Origin: Corythucha ciliata
Lineage: Eukaryota; Arthropoda; Insecta; Hemiptera; Tingidae
DNA length: 64,000 nt
Assembly: GCA_038030265.1 (NCBI GenBank)
Contig: CM075940.1
Span: 29,922,940-29,986,939, forward strand
Direction: 5' to 3'
A program made the translations under genes and the position numbers. The notes below the pieces were generated by a model. It saw nothing but the letters and a program-made list of their open reading frames with translations, was not told where the DNA came from and made no database searches. Each line of letters opens with the position of its first letter. The first letter of the stretch is position 1. Shown here one piece after another: positions 24,091-35,972 of this stretch.

Positions 24091-26347
24091 TCGAAACGCG
24101 GTCTAACGGGTTCTTATTGAAGCCATTAAGCGATTTTGTTTTATTCCATCCTCATCTATTTTATTAATCCCTTAGTAGCTTTGGGCCACATTTAAAGACA
24201 GATTAATATGGTCGTCTTGATGGTCGTGAATGGTTGCGAAACACACAAAAATACTCTTAAATTAACCTCTTAAATACCCCCGACCCGCGTTTTTACGATT
24301 CCACAACAAAAAGGACCGTCTTCCGAAACTCACAATCAACCATATTGAACCCACATCCATCAACTTCGGCCTCATAGTGCTGGTTTGGGGGGATATGAAT
24401 ATCAACAAAAGAAGGTATACCGTTGCATCCAAGAGTGTAAGTTGTCTTGGTGCTAATACCGTGGAAGTTTAGTTTATCACAGAACCATTCGCTTTTCAAT
24501 CATCGTCTGGGAAATCATCTTCAAACACTCCATTCCGACCAACAATAACTCTCTCTCTCTCTCTCTCTCTCCTCACTGAAACAACGATGAGTCGTTCTCT
24601 TCCATCCAACCCCCACCCCACCACCCCACGAGCTTTCCACTCTGAGGCACCATACGCGTGGGAATGTGTATTTCAACTCCACTCCCACCCCACCACGTAC
24701 CTCATCAAGGTTTATTTCTGGTCTCTGCGTTGGCAACGGTAATTTCATACCATTAACAAGGGAATCTTCGAATATCGTTGACGGGCAAGCCTATACACAC
24801 TTGAAGGCGACCAAGTCTCTCCGACGACGCGCTTTATCATTCACACAGATGGATTCACATGAAAGGAGCCGAAAGGGGGAAGTAAAGCGGAATTAGCGGA
24901 GAGATCTTAACTGCCCATTGCTATGAAATGAAAAAGAAAAGAAAAGTAAAATTGAAAGAAAGCCTAAAGAAAAGTTAATATTCTGCGAATGATTTGAGAA
25001 AATGAAAATAACGCCCTTCTCGGACCGAATCCAGACTGTTCGGAATTTTAATTACATTATTCACACATCGGTGGGCTTTCAATTTTTTGCTGAAGCACAG
25101 CCTCTGTTTCCGGGCAAAACACAGATTTATGTAATTTATTCCCATAAGAAATAAAATCTCAGTTCATGACCTTATGAGAAAATTGTTTGTTGTATGACTG
25201 TTGTTTCTGCGCACTAGAATAAGTATGTTAATGAGTTGCAAGGTTTTCGTATATTTTGATTACCATTTGGGATGTGAACTTTATGCAAGCTTTTTTTTTT
25301 TACAGTATTACTATTTTATATACAAAACTACCATATTTACTAAGAGATCGATTTTTAAAAATCAAAGTAAGCTTCATTTAGAACATTCTTCTTATTTGAG
25401 CAGCCATTCTGTGTAAACCTGATAGGGATTTAATAACAGTTTATCTTGACTTACCAGTTTTAACCAAATGTTTGTAATTAGAAGCTGATTCTTCTCATCC
25501 TATCAATCCCATGCAATCAGAAACAAGCCGTTGTTAGAAAACACAACCAACATGTTACACCAACTCTCGGTCTAACTCTGGCAATGTTCTGCCACTGCAT
25601 CGCCTTGAAAGACGTTTTCATTTTATGGTTTTTCTTCTTGTTCTGCTTATTTTGTCTTATGTTCCATGATAAAACTAATAAAAAGAGGTTTTGACGATAA
25701 TGGTTCGTTGTCATCGTCTTTTCTCCACCTTGATAGGTGGACCTACGAAAACCTACGAAACTATGGAAAAGAAAGCAAGAGAAGTACTCAAATGAACAAG
25801 GGTGGACTCTGCAGTGTGTTAGGTATATTTTACTCTACAAAAATCGAGCACAAGTGCAAAACTATGGCGACACAAGGATATAACTCTAAACAAAGGGAAT
25901 ATTCTCTGAATTACGTGACACTTGTATAACCCCCGTTGCGTTTTTGTGCCGATAAATAAATTAATGAAAAAAAAAAAATAGAAAACTTGTTTCTAGAAGG
26001 TTAAATTCAAAAGTGTTGTCTAATCAGTGGAAAACTTCAAATAAAAAAAAAAATTAAAAAAAAAATGGATTCGTCTCTTCCGTCAAGAAAGACAAGAAGG
26101 TTTTGTCCAGGACTTTATTTTGGCTGATAGTGGCAAGATGGCAGAACATTGCAGAGGAGAAGCCGGGGTGACTATTATAATAATAGCCTCTAAGGGTAAA
26201 ATGTCTCTTAAATTGGTTTAAGAGGAGTATGCTTTGTAATAATTGTGGATACACAACAACAACTGTACGGGGTAAAGAAACGGTGCCACATCTAAAATAG
26301 AGACATTTTTCCCAAACGAGGAAAACGGGCACCTTCCACTCACTTAC
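24091..26347. other. intron 3 part next to exon 3, no gene seen
   Basis: Unassigned DNA containing a (CT)n microsatellite at 24549-24571 and C/A-rich strings near 24610-24700. Open frames are short and lack domains. Confidence 0.5.
24549..24571 (+). repeat. (CT)n microsatellite
   Basis: About eleven uninterrupted CT units. Confidence 0.95.
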
Positions 26348-26392
26348 CAAGTTCAACCACGCGTTCGTGGTTACTATTTGGTTCTTTTCGTC
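26348..26392 (-). CDS. nAChRalpha7: nAChR exon 3 (45 bp)
   Basis: The exon is exactly 45 bp, bounded by TTTCTTGCAG| and |GTAAGTG, and encodes DEKNQIVTTNAWLNL in phase 0 at both ends. It continues directly from MQIIDV of exon 2 and into EWNDVNLRW of exon 4. This is the conserved strand leading to ligand-binding loop D. In insect alpha6 genes this exon is often duplicated as mutually exclusive 3a and 3b; reading introns 2 and 3 by eye I saw no second DEKNQ-type exon. Small size makes it easy to miss in automatic annotation. Confidence 0.93.
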
Positions 26393-27882
26393 CTGCAAGA
26401 AATCCATTACATCTTACAAAAGTCATTACACAAAACGTTCATTGTTAAAAATTCTTCTTCTTCCTTTTTTTTTCTTCTTCTTTTGTAAGTGACTTTTGAG
26501 AAAATCGTACGATGAAACCAAAATAAAAGTCAAATCAACAAATAAAAAGTAAAACTTACAACAACAAAAATTTTCGTCATGTTTGATGTTGTTAGTTGTG
26601 CTAAACGAGTCTTAAATGTTGAAAAGTATAATTTAGGGCCTTTTGTTAGTTGGAAAGTTAGTCGGTGAGAATTTTGATTCTGTGAAAAATTCCAGTAGTT
26701 CGTCAATCCAAATGTCTTATGTCAGTAAAAAAAAAAAAAAAAAAAAAAAATGAGCGCTGGAATAACAAAAAATAAGAAAGAATTTTGAAAAAAAAATGCC
26801 TATCACTTCATTTCATTTCTTCCTCTCTTTTCTTTAAATTTGAGTGACCAGAACGGAAAATGCCCAACACTCTAAAATAAATAATAAAATTAAGTAACGA
26901 ATCCTGGGAAAAGTTAAGTTGTTTGCACTGAGCGTGATATAGGTTTTATTTTATTTTTTTTGTTAAATTAACTTCCCTTTGTTGTTACTAATAGTGAAGA
27001 TTTCTGGGATCAATGTTAAACCTATTAGCAATTTAAATGACGCCACAGGGTTCCACAACGTATTCAACAGGTTTAAGTTTGTTTCTCATCGTTTTAAGCT
27101 CAAAAAATGATCACTTTACCCCCAAAAAATAACGAAATAAATAAATAATTATAAAAATGAAATGAAAAATAAATTAGACAAAAAAGAATTTAGGAGCCTG
27201 ATCGTTATTTCAGTGTTCAGGCGCTGTCTTTATGTTTATTTTGGTGATCTCAGTGTTGTAAATGTTTTATTTATTTTTTATTTATTGCTGTACTGCATAT
27301 ATTTTATACAACTACTATGCAAGATAAAAATTTAGTTCCTTCCCAGATTGACTTTTTCAAACGAATAATAAACAAAATAAATAATAATAATAGAGCTTAA
27401 AAGAGCTCAATTTTCTTATGGGCTTACCTAAACATCATAATTAATTTTCTAGTCACGCTTATTTTTTATACCCAATTTACTGGATGTTTTTTTATTTGGT
27501 ATTTATTTATTCAATTTTTAATTTATTATTTATAAATTGTGCTGGAGAAATCAACGCTTGTTGAGTACAACGCAAACTTAACTCATTTACCAGCGGTTGA
27601 GACCTAGCTAAAACCCTTACCAATCAGCCATTATGTAAGGTTAATCATAGGATTGGTTGTGTGTGTGTGTGGGGGGGGGGACACTCATACAATGACCTCA
27701 TTATAGATGAACCATTACACAAGTTCCTACAATTTTTTTTTTTAAGACAATACATTGTTTGATGACGAAATGCGAGATAATAATGAAACTTCGCAGAAAT
27801 CTGTTGAGTAGACCGCTTATAAAAATCGAATTGATTAGGAAACAAAAACAAAAAGCGGACGTAGAGAGAGCATTGAAGTATG

Positions 27883-27921
<39 letters not shown>

Positions 27922-28179
27922 AGGAAAAATCAGCTAGAATTAATCCTTATCGTAAAAAAGGCAATGAGGGAAAAGAGAAGAGGAAATACATGTAAGCTTA
28001 TCAAAAATCATGTAAACTCATTGGGAATTGGCCCAAAACATCATTAGGAAAGGGCTGAAGGTGTTCTTGGAATGCAGTTTCCCGACTCGGTTTGATGAGT
28101 TGTTGAGTAACGGAAGAAAGTGATGATGGGGGGGGGGGTAATTTTAGTTTCCGTTACGGGCTTCAGACCTTCAGCACAG
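26393..28179. other. intron 2, AT-rich, with homopolymer tracts
   Basis: Very AT-rich. It holds a 24-base A run (26727-26750), a GT repeat running into a 10-base G run (27658-27680), and a 36-base A run (27883-27918). The A run forces a poly-Lys reading frame that is not evidence of a gene. Confidence 0.6.
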
Positions 28180-28184
28180 CAATT

Positions 28185-28770
28185 GTGCTGAATTTGAGTC
28201 TTACTGAGGTTGAAATTCTACTGTAGTTGGAGCTCAACTGAGGTTGGAGCTTTTTGTAGTTGAAGCATCACGGTTGGGCCTTCTTTGTGATTGGAGCTTT
28301 ACTGTGGCTTGGAGCTTTACTGAGGCTGGGAGCTTTACTGAGGCTGGGAGCTTTACTGTGGTTTGGAGCTTTACTGTGGTTTGAAGGTTTGCTGTGGTTT
28401 GACCTTTGCTGTGGTTGGACCTTCGCTGTGGTTGCAGCTTTAATACGGTTTGGAGATTTCCTGAGGTTGGGAGCTTTACTGAGGCTGGGAGCTTTACTGG
28501 GGTTTGGAGCTTTGCTGTGGTTGAAACTTTACCGTGGTTGGAGCTCATTTGTGGTTGGAGCTTTACTGTGGTTTGGAGCTTTACTGTGGTTTGGAGCTTT
28601 CCTGTGTTTGGGAGCTTTACTGTGGTTTAGAGATTTCCTGTGGTCGGGAAGTTATTGTGATTGGAGTTTCTAACTGTGGCTAGAGCTTTTTGCAGTTGGA
28701 CCTTTAGCTCTGTGGTAGATCCTTCTTTGTGGCTGGAGCTTTACTGTAGTTTTGCTGTGGTTAGACTTTG
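28185..28770 (+). repeat. minisatellite with ~18-bp unit
   Basis: The array repeats ggagctttactgtggttt with many one-base variants (ctgaggctggg, ctgtggctt), roughly thirty copies. Most units are 18 bp, a multiple of three, so long frames stay open on both strands (plus: repeating GALLWF; minus: repeating VKLPAS/VKLQTT). These frames are a by-product of the unit length. The array ends in an 11-base G run. Confidence 0.9.
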
Positions 28771-28869
28771 TGAGAGTGGAGGGGGGGGGGGTAATTAAGG
28801 ACCCCCCTTCACCACATTCGCCTTACCAGTAAGGTGGAAGATGGCCCTGTTCGGGGGGGGGGGAGACGA

Positions 28870-29400
28870 ATGGACAAACGATTTTAGGGCGCGAATGGAA
28901 CTTACACTATCTGCAGGGTGCCAATGGACAGTTTGACCATTAGTTAGAGTGTGAATTGCCATTTTGCCAATTTTAGGCCGTGAATAGCCAGTCTGGCTCT
29001 TTTTACGGCACATTTTCAAGGCGAAAATTGACAGGTTAGATAATGCGCGAATTGTCACCTTTGCCATTTTCAAGGCATGAATCGTCTGTATAGGCATTTT
29101 CAAGATGTGAATCGTCAGTTTAGCCATTTTTATGACGCAAACATTCACTAATTCCAGTTTTAGGGCGTGAATAACCAGCTCCCTCCTCAAGTATTTTCTT
29201 TAGGGAGCTGGCTCTGAGAAACTAACTAAATTTTGTTTGTTCTTTTGTTCTTTCAATTGTAATGTTTTTCTCGGCAAAAAAAACAAAAACAGTTGGGCTA
29301 TTTTAAGCGCCCAAATAGTCGGTTCAGCAATTTTCAGAGCGTGAACTGTCTGTTCTGCCATTTTGGGGCACGAATAGTCAGTTTAGCCTTCAGATGCCGT
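28870..29400 (+). repeat. minisatellite with ~31-36-bp unit
   Basis: Imperfect units of the form gccattttcaaggcgtgaatcgtcagttta repeat about fifteen times, with a non-repetitive break at about 29190-29290. The unit shares the string atttt-ag-gcgcgaat with the larger arrays in intron 1 and upstream of the gene. Confidence 0.75.
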
Positions 29401-29901
29401 CTTAAATCTCAATTCCTAAGTTGTCGCATCCCCTCACCGTGTCACCGCCGCGCCGTAGCTTTCACCAGGTTTGTGAAGCATGGGCTTTTGTACCGAAAAC
29501 CCCAGATTCTGCGAAACAAATTGGCGGTTTATAGGCTAAATTATGTCTTCCGAAATTGCACCTGCCAGGCCTTAGATTTTCACAAGATAAAAGCGAAATT
29601 CGGGTGTAAAGGAAACTGCATTCCTGGTATTGGGGAAAAGAAAAAACGTGGCGAGATAGAAAAATGTTTGTATCTAGTTTGCAGACTATTTCTTCCTAGA
29701 AAAAAACAAAAACAAAAAACAAAAAAAAAAACAGTTGTTCATCTTCAGTTTTTCCATTCTCCTTTCCTTGAAAAATGATACGCTCATAGATGTATGCAAC
29801 CAAACAAAAAGTCACAGGAATATATGGAACTGATTGGCAGGATGGTTTTAACTAGGACGTGAAAGAACAAACAAAAAACGGACGTGAACAAAAGGCCTTA
29901 C
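29401..29901. other. intron 2 beside exon 2, no gene seen
   Basis: A 161-codon plus-strand frame spans the minisatellite edge and this stretch but has no recognisable domain and ends in Lys/Gln-rich low complexity. Confidence 0.5.
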
Positions 29902-30041
29902 CACGTCTATGATCTGCATGAGTGTAAGGCCGAAACTGAGCTGGAGGGGATCTGATTCGTTAGCGACCGGCCTTTCGAGAACGTTGTAGTGATCAAGTAG
30001 TGTGTGAAGCAGTCTCTTTTCGTGGGGACCTTGGACCGAAT
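29902..30041 (-). CDS. nAChRalpha7: nAChR exon 2: N-terminal helix and first beta strand
   Basis: The 140-bp exon follows an acceptor with a good pyrimidine tract (TTTTTATTTCAG) and ends at CGTG|GTAAG. Two bases complete the Asp codon begun in exon 1, then 46 codons follow and the exon ends in phase 0. The protein contains GPHEKRLLHTLLDHYN (the N-terminal helix of the extracellular domain), ERPVANESDPLQL and SFGLTLMQIIDV. NES is a potential N-glycosylation site. These strings are hallmarks of the insect alpha5/6/7 nAChR group and close to alpha7. No stop or frameshift is present, so the exon looks functional. Confidence 0.93.
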
Positions 30042-32924
30042 CTGAAATAAAAAGAGAGAGAGAAAAAAAAAGTTTTAATGCCTTGTACAAATGTGCAAAA
30101 TATGTTCGTCCACAGGATTCACATTATGGACCCAGTTTTAACCCATCTCTTTGTAACATTCAGGCAGCAACCACCGTATTCTCCGTTCCGAGCCCAGAAG
30201 GGCTAACGGCGTCTCAAGGTCCACATTTTCCGTGCTCTTCACTTAGCAACAACCCTATGGGAGGGGGAAGGAAATCTGGTTTTTTCAAAAATCAATGAAA
30301 TGAAATAACATTGAAACCGTTCTCTTTCTTCTCACAGTTCCAATCAGGCTCCCTATCTCATCAATCGCAAAGAAAAAAAAAAGCATTTCATTTAGACATT
30401 TAGGTAGAATAAAAGCGAAAACAGAGACGAGAGCGCGTAATAAAGGGATTCATTTCCAATTATTTTTAGCATTTCAACCTTCAAAAATGAAAGTTTATTT
30501 ATTAGAGCCAGAATACGGAGAAAAACTGATGACTGAATTATTTGTCTTTTTAAGAAAATGGCGAACACCACTAATTAATTTCGATCTGTTATTTCCCCTG
30601 GGAATCTTCGAAATTATAGAGTTCTACCCCAGCCCACCATCCCCAATGCAAACCAGATGGTGGTCACACATTGCGCCCCTGGGATAGCACTTGAAAGCTC
30701 GCCTTAAAGCCCTTGAGAAAGTGAAAATGTTCACATCTGATGGTTGTAAATCATGAAAAGGTTGCGGGTAAGGTTTTTGTGTGAGGGGAGAGGGGCACCT
30801 TTATAATTTCCACTGATCTAGATAACTGAGCGTAGTGTTGGTATTTATACCGCAGTTGATCAGCTTAAAAATAATTTCGTTGTCATTTCTTAACGAGGAA
30901 CTTGCATAGTCCACAAATATCAATAAAATGATGTTGTTTAATAAAGTAGTTGGGAGGGGGGGCTTGGAACCAACGAATTTCCCTTTATACGCGACTTCTT
31001 ATCTTCAGTTGGGCTTGAGCATGACATCATACCATTATCCTGTAATTCCTGTTGAACTCGCTTGGTTGACATTTCTTTTTTGCTGACTCCAACAACACTA
31101 TTTCCCTCCATTTTTCATGGCAGCTGAATTTCAACTTCGAAAATGAACGGACCACAATCAATTCTCTCTTTCCTCTTTTTTTTTGTCGTGTTCCCTTTAC
31201 GTCCATTTTTAGTTAGTCTATTTCCCTCGCGACTTAGCAGTCGTGCGGGCTATTGATTAACTTCTGAAAGCGTCAGGATGTTTAATGTTTTAAATTCAAG
31301 TTTGCCTTGGTGCTCAAGCCTTGAAGTTTTTTGTGTGTGTAATGAATTGCGTTTTCACAAACTTTGTATAATTGCCTCCCCCCCCCCCGCACCACACACA
31401 CACAAAGTCCACGGAGGAACGTTTTCATAAAAATATATTTTTGTCACTGAAATTACAATGCGTCCGCTTTTTCCCTCTTTTTTTTTTCATAGCGTAGATA
31501 ATAAAATGTAAGGGCACTGGAAGCGGGGAGGGGCAGCAGAAATCAGAATGCAAAGCTTCTAACTGGGGAAAAAATGATCTTCGCTCCTCACCTCTTCAAG
31601 TGACATAAACAGATATGACAAAGATAAAGCGAACAGCGTTCCTCCCTTATTGTCTTGTTTGTTATGCGTCGCACTCAAAATCAATATCACCTCCAGAGTG
31701 ACAAAACCAGTTTTAAAAGTACACACGTTTCGATACGCTTTCCCTCCTCCCATCACAAGAGGAATAGTTTTTTTTAGGGAGCATGGAAACCCCGTTTTAT
31801 AACCTCGGCGTGTCTCCTAGACAAAACGAGAGAAAAAAGGGTAACAACTATTACGTGATCACAGTATTTTCCATTCCATCTGAATAAATTGTAGTCAACC
31901 ATACCCTGTGTTGGGCAAGCGAAGTGATTGGGGCCTTATATAATACTGAATGATTCCTTATAAATTCCTTAAATTTCCAGAATAGTAAATCGTGTCTATT
32001 TTCTAGTTAATAAGAATAGCAACTTTTTTGTCATTACAATGTAAAACCCGGAAAGATGGTGATTTCGGCTTTTAAGGCCCTTAATTCGGCGGCCGCTCGA
32101 CAATCAACAGCCAAAGAAGAGCCTCGACGCAGGCCGCCCGCTCCCTGCTTTCACGAGACTGGGACCGATACCGAGACTTAAGTGGTCTCGGTCTTGGTTC
32201 TGAAAAGTTGGTATCGGTATCGGTCTCGAAAAGTAAAAAGATCTGAGGGCTTCGTATGCAAAATTTTAGTGTAACTATCTAGGAAATATCGACCGCGGGG
32301 GTTAAATCAATCGAATAGGATCGATCGTGTTGAAAATTGCACGGAATGGACAAGGGAATTCATCTTTCTCTTCCCTCATACTTAGCTCTTGGGCTCTCAG
32401 ATTCTTGATAACCGGTTGGACAAGTCCGCGCATGAACGGTCAGACAAAGCGCTAAATATTTGTGTCTGAAATTGCGAAAAAGTGTTGCCATACGTGTGAA
32501 CGCCATAGTGCGTAAAAATTGTATTTATTATTCATTTGGAGACCAAGTGGCTTCATTGAGATTTCGGCCCACGGCCTATGGTTAGAATTATTTGGTTTTA
32601 GGGGTTTTCTTCATAAAATAAATAATAAATAAAGGAAGAAAACAAAATGATGGAGGGGGAGATGGGTTTGAGGACACCTTGATATGGTGTGGGGGGGGGG
32701 GAGAAAGGGCTTATCTGGTACCCCTCCGCGAGGGAGGGGTAATCGAAACCCCTCCCCTTCCCCCGGTACACACTCACAACCAGCCCTATATGTTTATTAG
32801 AGCGATTTGACCAGCTCGGATAATTCTGCTGTTACCCCCTCTCCCTTAAGTTCACCTATAGGTTTTTTTTCCGTTCCTTCTCTCCTCCACCTACCCCTCT
32901 TCCAGACAGTTTTTCCGATACCGA
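30042..32924. other. intron 1, part next to exon 2, no gene seen
   Basis: Unassigned DNA. Noted are a C run and CA repeat near 31380-31405, and a group of short inverted and direct repeats of ggtatcggtatcggtctcg and accgagac at 32160-32235. A G run lies at about 32691. Confidence 0.5.
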
Positions 32925-33485
32925 GGCTGATAGTCCGGGAGCCTACAGTACGAAAAATCCGGGTCATTTGATCGTGTCTGGCACCTGCACAAGACATTTT
33001 TTATGGTCTAGGAGATAACACTTCTGAGAACGCCAGAAATTTTCCGTGGGACAGGGGCTCACAGCAGAGCTAGCTGTTGGCAAACTCGCCTTTGGGTGGA
33101 TTGAAAACGACTGATGAGAGTAAAAAGTCGTTTCCCACGACCAATACGTTACGAAACCAACAACGCCAACCAATTTCATTGTAGATAGCACCATGAGCGA
33201 ACTTTAAAAGATGTGAATTTCGAGGCTTACTATTCGCCGGGGCTTCATTCGAAATTGGAAGGCGATTGTGGTTTTCTATTTTAGTGTTTGCCAAGAACCA
33301 ATTTTTACACTTGCCAGCCGTTTTCAAGCAGCCCTAAGGCATGTTTGCCAACAGCTAGCTCTGGTGTGAGCCACCGTCCCACGGAAAATGTCTGGCGATC
33401 TCTAAAAAAACGTCCTGCGCAGGTGCCAGACACGATCAAATGACCCGGATTTTTCATACGGTGGGCTCCCGGGGATTAGTAACCC
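32925..33485. mobile_element. 560-bp foldback element (long imperfect palindrome)
   Basis: The sequence folds on itself for nearly its whole length. The outer arms share gaaaaatccgggtcatttga, cgtgtctggcacctgc, gccaga, ttttccgtggga and agctagctgttggcaaac; pairing continues inward (gaaaacg.ctg.., cgaaaccaacaacgccaa against a ggcgattgtggttttc segment) to a centre near 33205. There is no transposase. It fits a foldback or long-TIR MITE. Short open frames on the minus strand are by-products. Confidence 0.75.
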
Positions 33486-34379
33486 TTTCCCGAAACCAAT
33501 CAATCAGTCCGTAGGTAAAAATTACCTCACGAGATTCTGTTTTCAGGATTTTGGAATGAAACATCCACTTTGTTAGCTGCTTGGGACCACCACGTTCATA
33601 TTTTGTCCATTTGAGTGGCAATGACGCTTTCCTTGTCTATGGGGCCGCGGCCGGCTGCGTTCCGCAACTGTCCCAATGCCCGAGGGTCTCATAAACCGCG
33701 CCCTGTTGAAATCGGAAAAATGTGGAAAAAAAAAAAAAAAATGTTCTAAATCGTAAAAATCGCTCACTTAAACGCCCGGGCAATTTTTACAGAAATTGAT
33801 AAAAATTAAAAATTGGATTGAAACCGCGTGTCTTGCGGTTTTACGATATACTTGAATTCCGAAAATGGTAACGGATTTACGACCAGGTTTCTCAACGTGA
33901 GTCCTCCACGTTTTTGGCCTCTTCAGCCCGTTTTCAGCTAGGGGGGGGGGGGGCAAGTGCCTAAGAAGGACACAGTTTCGTCTAAAAAACGCTGCAAATT
34001 ATCGAACAATGCCTTATTATTTCGACTGTGGGTTTATTATTCATCGATGTAGTCAAATCCGGCTTGAAATTACATGAAAATCGACACCCCACACCCCTAT
34101 GATCCCAAATCCTTTGAAAATCCCCATTTTGGACCCGCTTTTGGCCCATAAAACCCCAGGGAGTTATTTGATCAAACTGATCAGATGTTAGGACCAACTA
34201 GACCCCAAATGGAGTCTATGTGCGAATGATCGAGTTTTTTCGAGCAATCCTAGGGCAAGATATGGCCCGGACGGATATTTTTTTTTTATTGCAGATTTGG
34301 ATTCTACGCACTTTGAAACGTAAAACTTCAAATTTTGAGGGGGGGGGTCAAAAAAATTTTTTTGCGATACGATTACAAA
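33486..34379. other. intron 1 sequence, no gene seen
   Basis: Unassigned; includes an A run near 33725-33740, a 13-base G run (33941-33953) and a G run near 34340. Confidence 0.5.
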
Positions 34380-34405
34380 GACTTATTATTGAGAAATAAT
34401 AAGTC
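34380..34405. other. perfect hairpin beside the retrotransposon tail
   Basis: gacttattatt and aataataagtc pair over 11 bp around a gaga loop. It sits about 18 bp beyond the (ATT)n tail of the non-LTR element, so it may mark the target site. Confidence 0.6.
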
Positions 34406-34505
34406 AAAAAGGCGAGTGATGTTAATAATAATAATAATAATAATAATTTTATTGCCAGCATAAATGAATTTATAAGGCATTGTCAAAATATAATAGAGAA
34501 ACAAC

Positions 34506-35972
34506 TCATTTGGAGCGTAGAGCAAGGTCAAACTCTGCGATCGAGTAAGGCTCAAGATCAAGGATAAGGTGGCGAACCCGAGTCTTGAATTTAGCCAGTG
34601 AGATGCTGTGGTCCTTGAGTTGGGAAGGGAGGGCATTATAAATACTCACGCCCACGGAGCTTGGGTTCAACCTGGCAGAAGCAGCTAGGCGCACAAATGG
34701 TGCAGAAAGGTCGTCAGCACGTCGCGTCGAGTAATTGTGAGAGGCAGAGTTGAGAGGAAACTCGGTCAAGTGTGACCGCACAAAGAGCAAAATGCTGAGT
34801 ATGTAAGCACCATGGAAGGTCAACACACTCAGCTTCCTGTACGACCCACGGCACGACTGGCGTGGATGCAGTCCGCAAAGCACACGAATAGCGGCCTTTT
34901 GGAAGCGGAAGATTTTCGCTGCTCCCGAGGAATTCCCCCAGGCAAGAATACCGTACGTCATACGGGAATAGAAGAGCCCGAAGAAAACCAGTCGCAGCGC
35001 CTCAGCTGACACGACCTTTTTCAAGCGGCGAAGCACGAAGGTGGCCCTTGATAGGTGGGGCGAAAGGTGTTCGATGTGACTGTCCCAGGACATACGGGAA
35101 TCGATGAAGAGACCTAGGAACTTGACAAACTTATGGGGCCCTTTGAGATCATAAACTAAGTCTTGAGTTTTATTGTCGTTAAGAACGAGACGATTGGCCA
35201 AACACCATGATTCTATTAGCGAAGTTGCCGCTTCCAGCTCATTAAAAAGCTCGGCCTCAGAATCACCCGTGCAGAGTACCGTCGTATCATCGGCGTAGAG
35301 AAAGATCTCGGACGAGAGAAGGGACGAGGACGCTAAGCATAGATCATTAACATAAAGAAGAAATAGGAGGGGACCGAGGATTGAGCCCTGCCTAACTCCA
35401 AGGTCCAGAGCCGGAGTAGGGTCCGATCTGACTCCCCCGTACGCCACGCACTGCAGCCAGCCGATGAGGTATGAATGTAGAAAACTGACGGAACGCTCAT
35501 CGAAACCGTAATAACGAAGTTTCTCAGATAGGATCCCGACGTCAATGGAGTCAAAAGCCCGAGAGAGGTCGAAAAGTCTGAGACCCACCTTTGAGCTAGA
35601 CTCAAGCCCGGACATTACCGATTGCAGCAAACGAATAGCGGCGATGGAAGTAGAACGGCCCCTCCTAAAACCATGCTGATTCTCGGCGAGAATCTTATTC
35701 TGTTCAAGGAAGTCCAGTAACTGATTAAGGACGAGACGCTCGACTACGCGTGTGAAAACTGGGATGATAGAGATTGGCCGAAAGTCACTGTAAACTTGGT
35801 TGCCTTTTTTCGGTACGGGAGTCACAACTGATATCTTCAGGCACTCAGGGAAAGAGCCAGTCTCAAAAAAGCTGTTGATGACAGAAGAAAGCGGTTCTGC
35901 AATGAGGTCAGCTGACGACTTTACAATATCGACGTTTAACCAGTAGTAGTCGTACGAAGTAGAGTTCTTCAA
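34506..35972 (-). pseudogene. reverse transcriptase part of non-LTR ORF2
   Basis: 488 codons open without a stop. RT motifs in order: PVPKKGNQVYSDFRPISI, NQHGFRRGRSTSIAAI, FDLSRAFDSIDVGIL, GVRQGSILGPLLFLLYVNDL, and the catalytic FLYADDTTVL, then a KFLGLFID box and a long C-terminal domain. This enzyme copies element RNA at nicked chromosomal DNA. It begins with a TTG codon only because a one-base deletion near 35990 separates it from the endonuclease frame; the two would otherwise be one protein. It could still be translated as a fragment, but not as a complete ORF2. Confidence 0.88.

Noticed and set aside
27759..27995. Lys-rich basic peptide frame
   Set aside because: Produced by a 36-base A run; no other coding support.
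28260..28673. 137-codon hydrophobic frame resembling a membrane protein
   Set aside because: It is the in-frame translation of an 18-bp minisatellite, with an equally long frame on the other strand.
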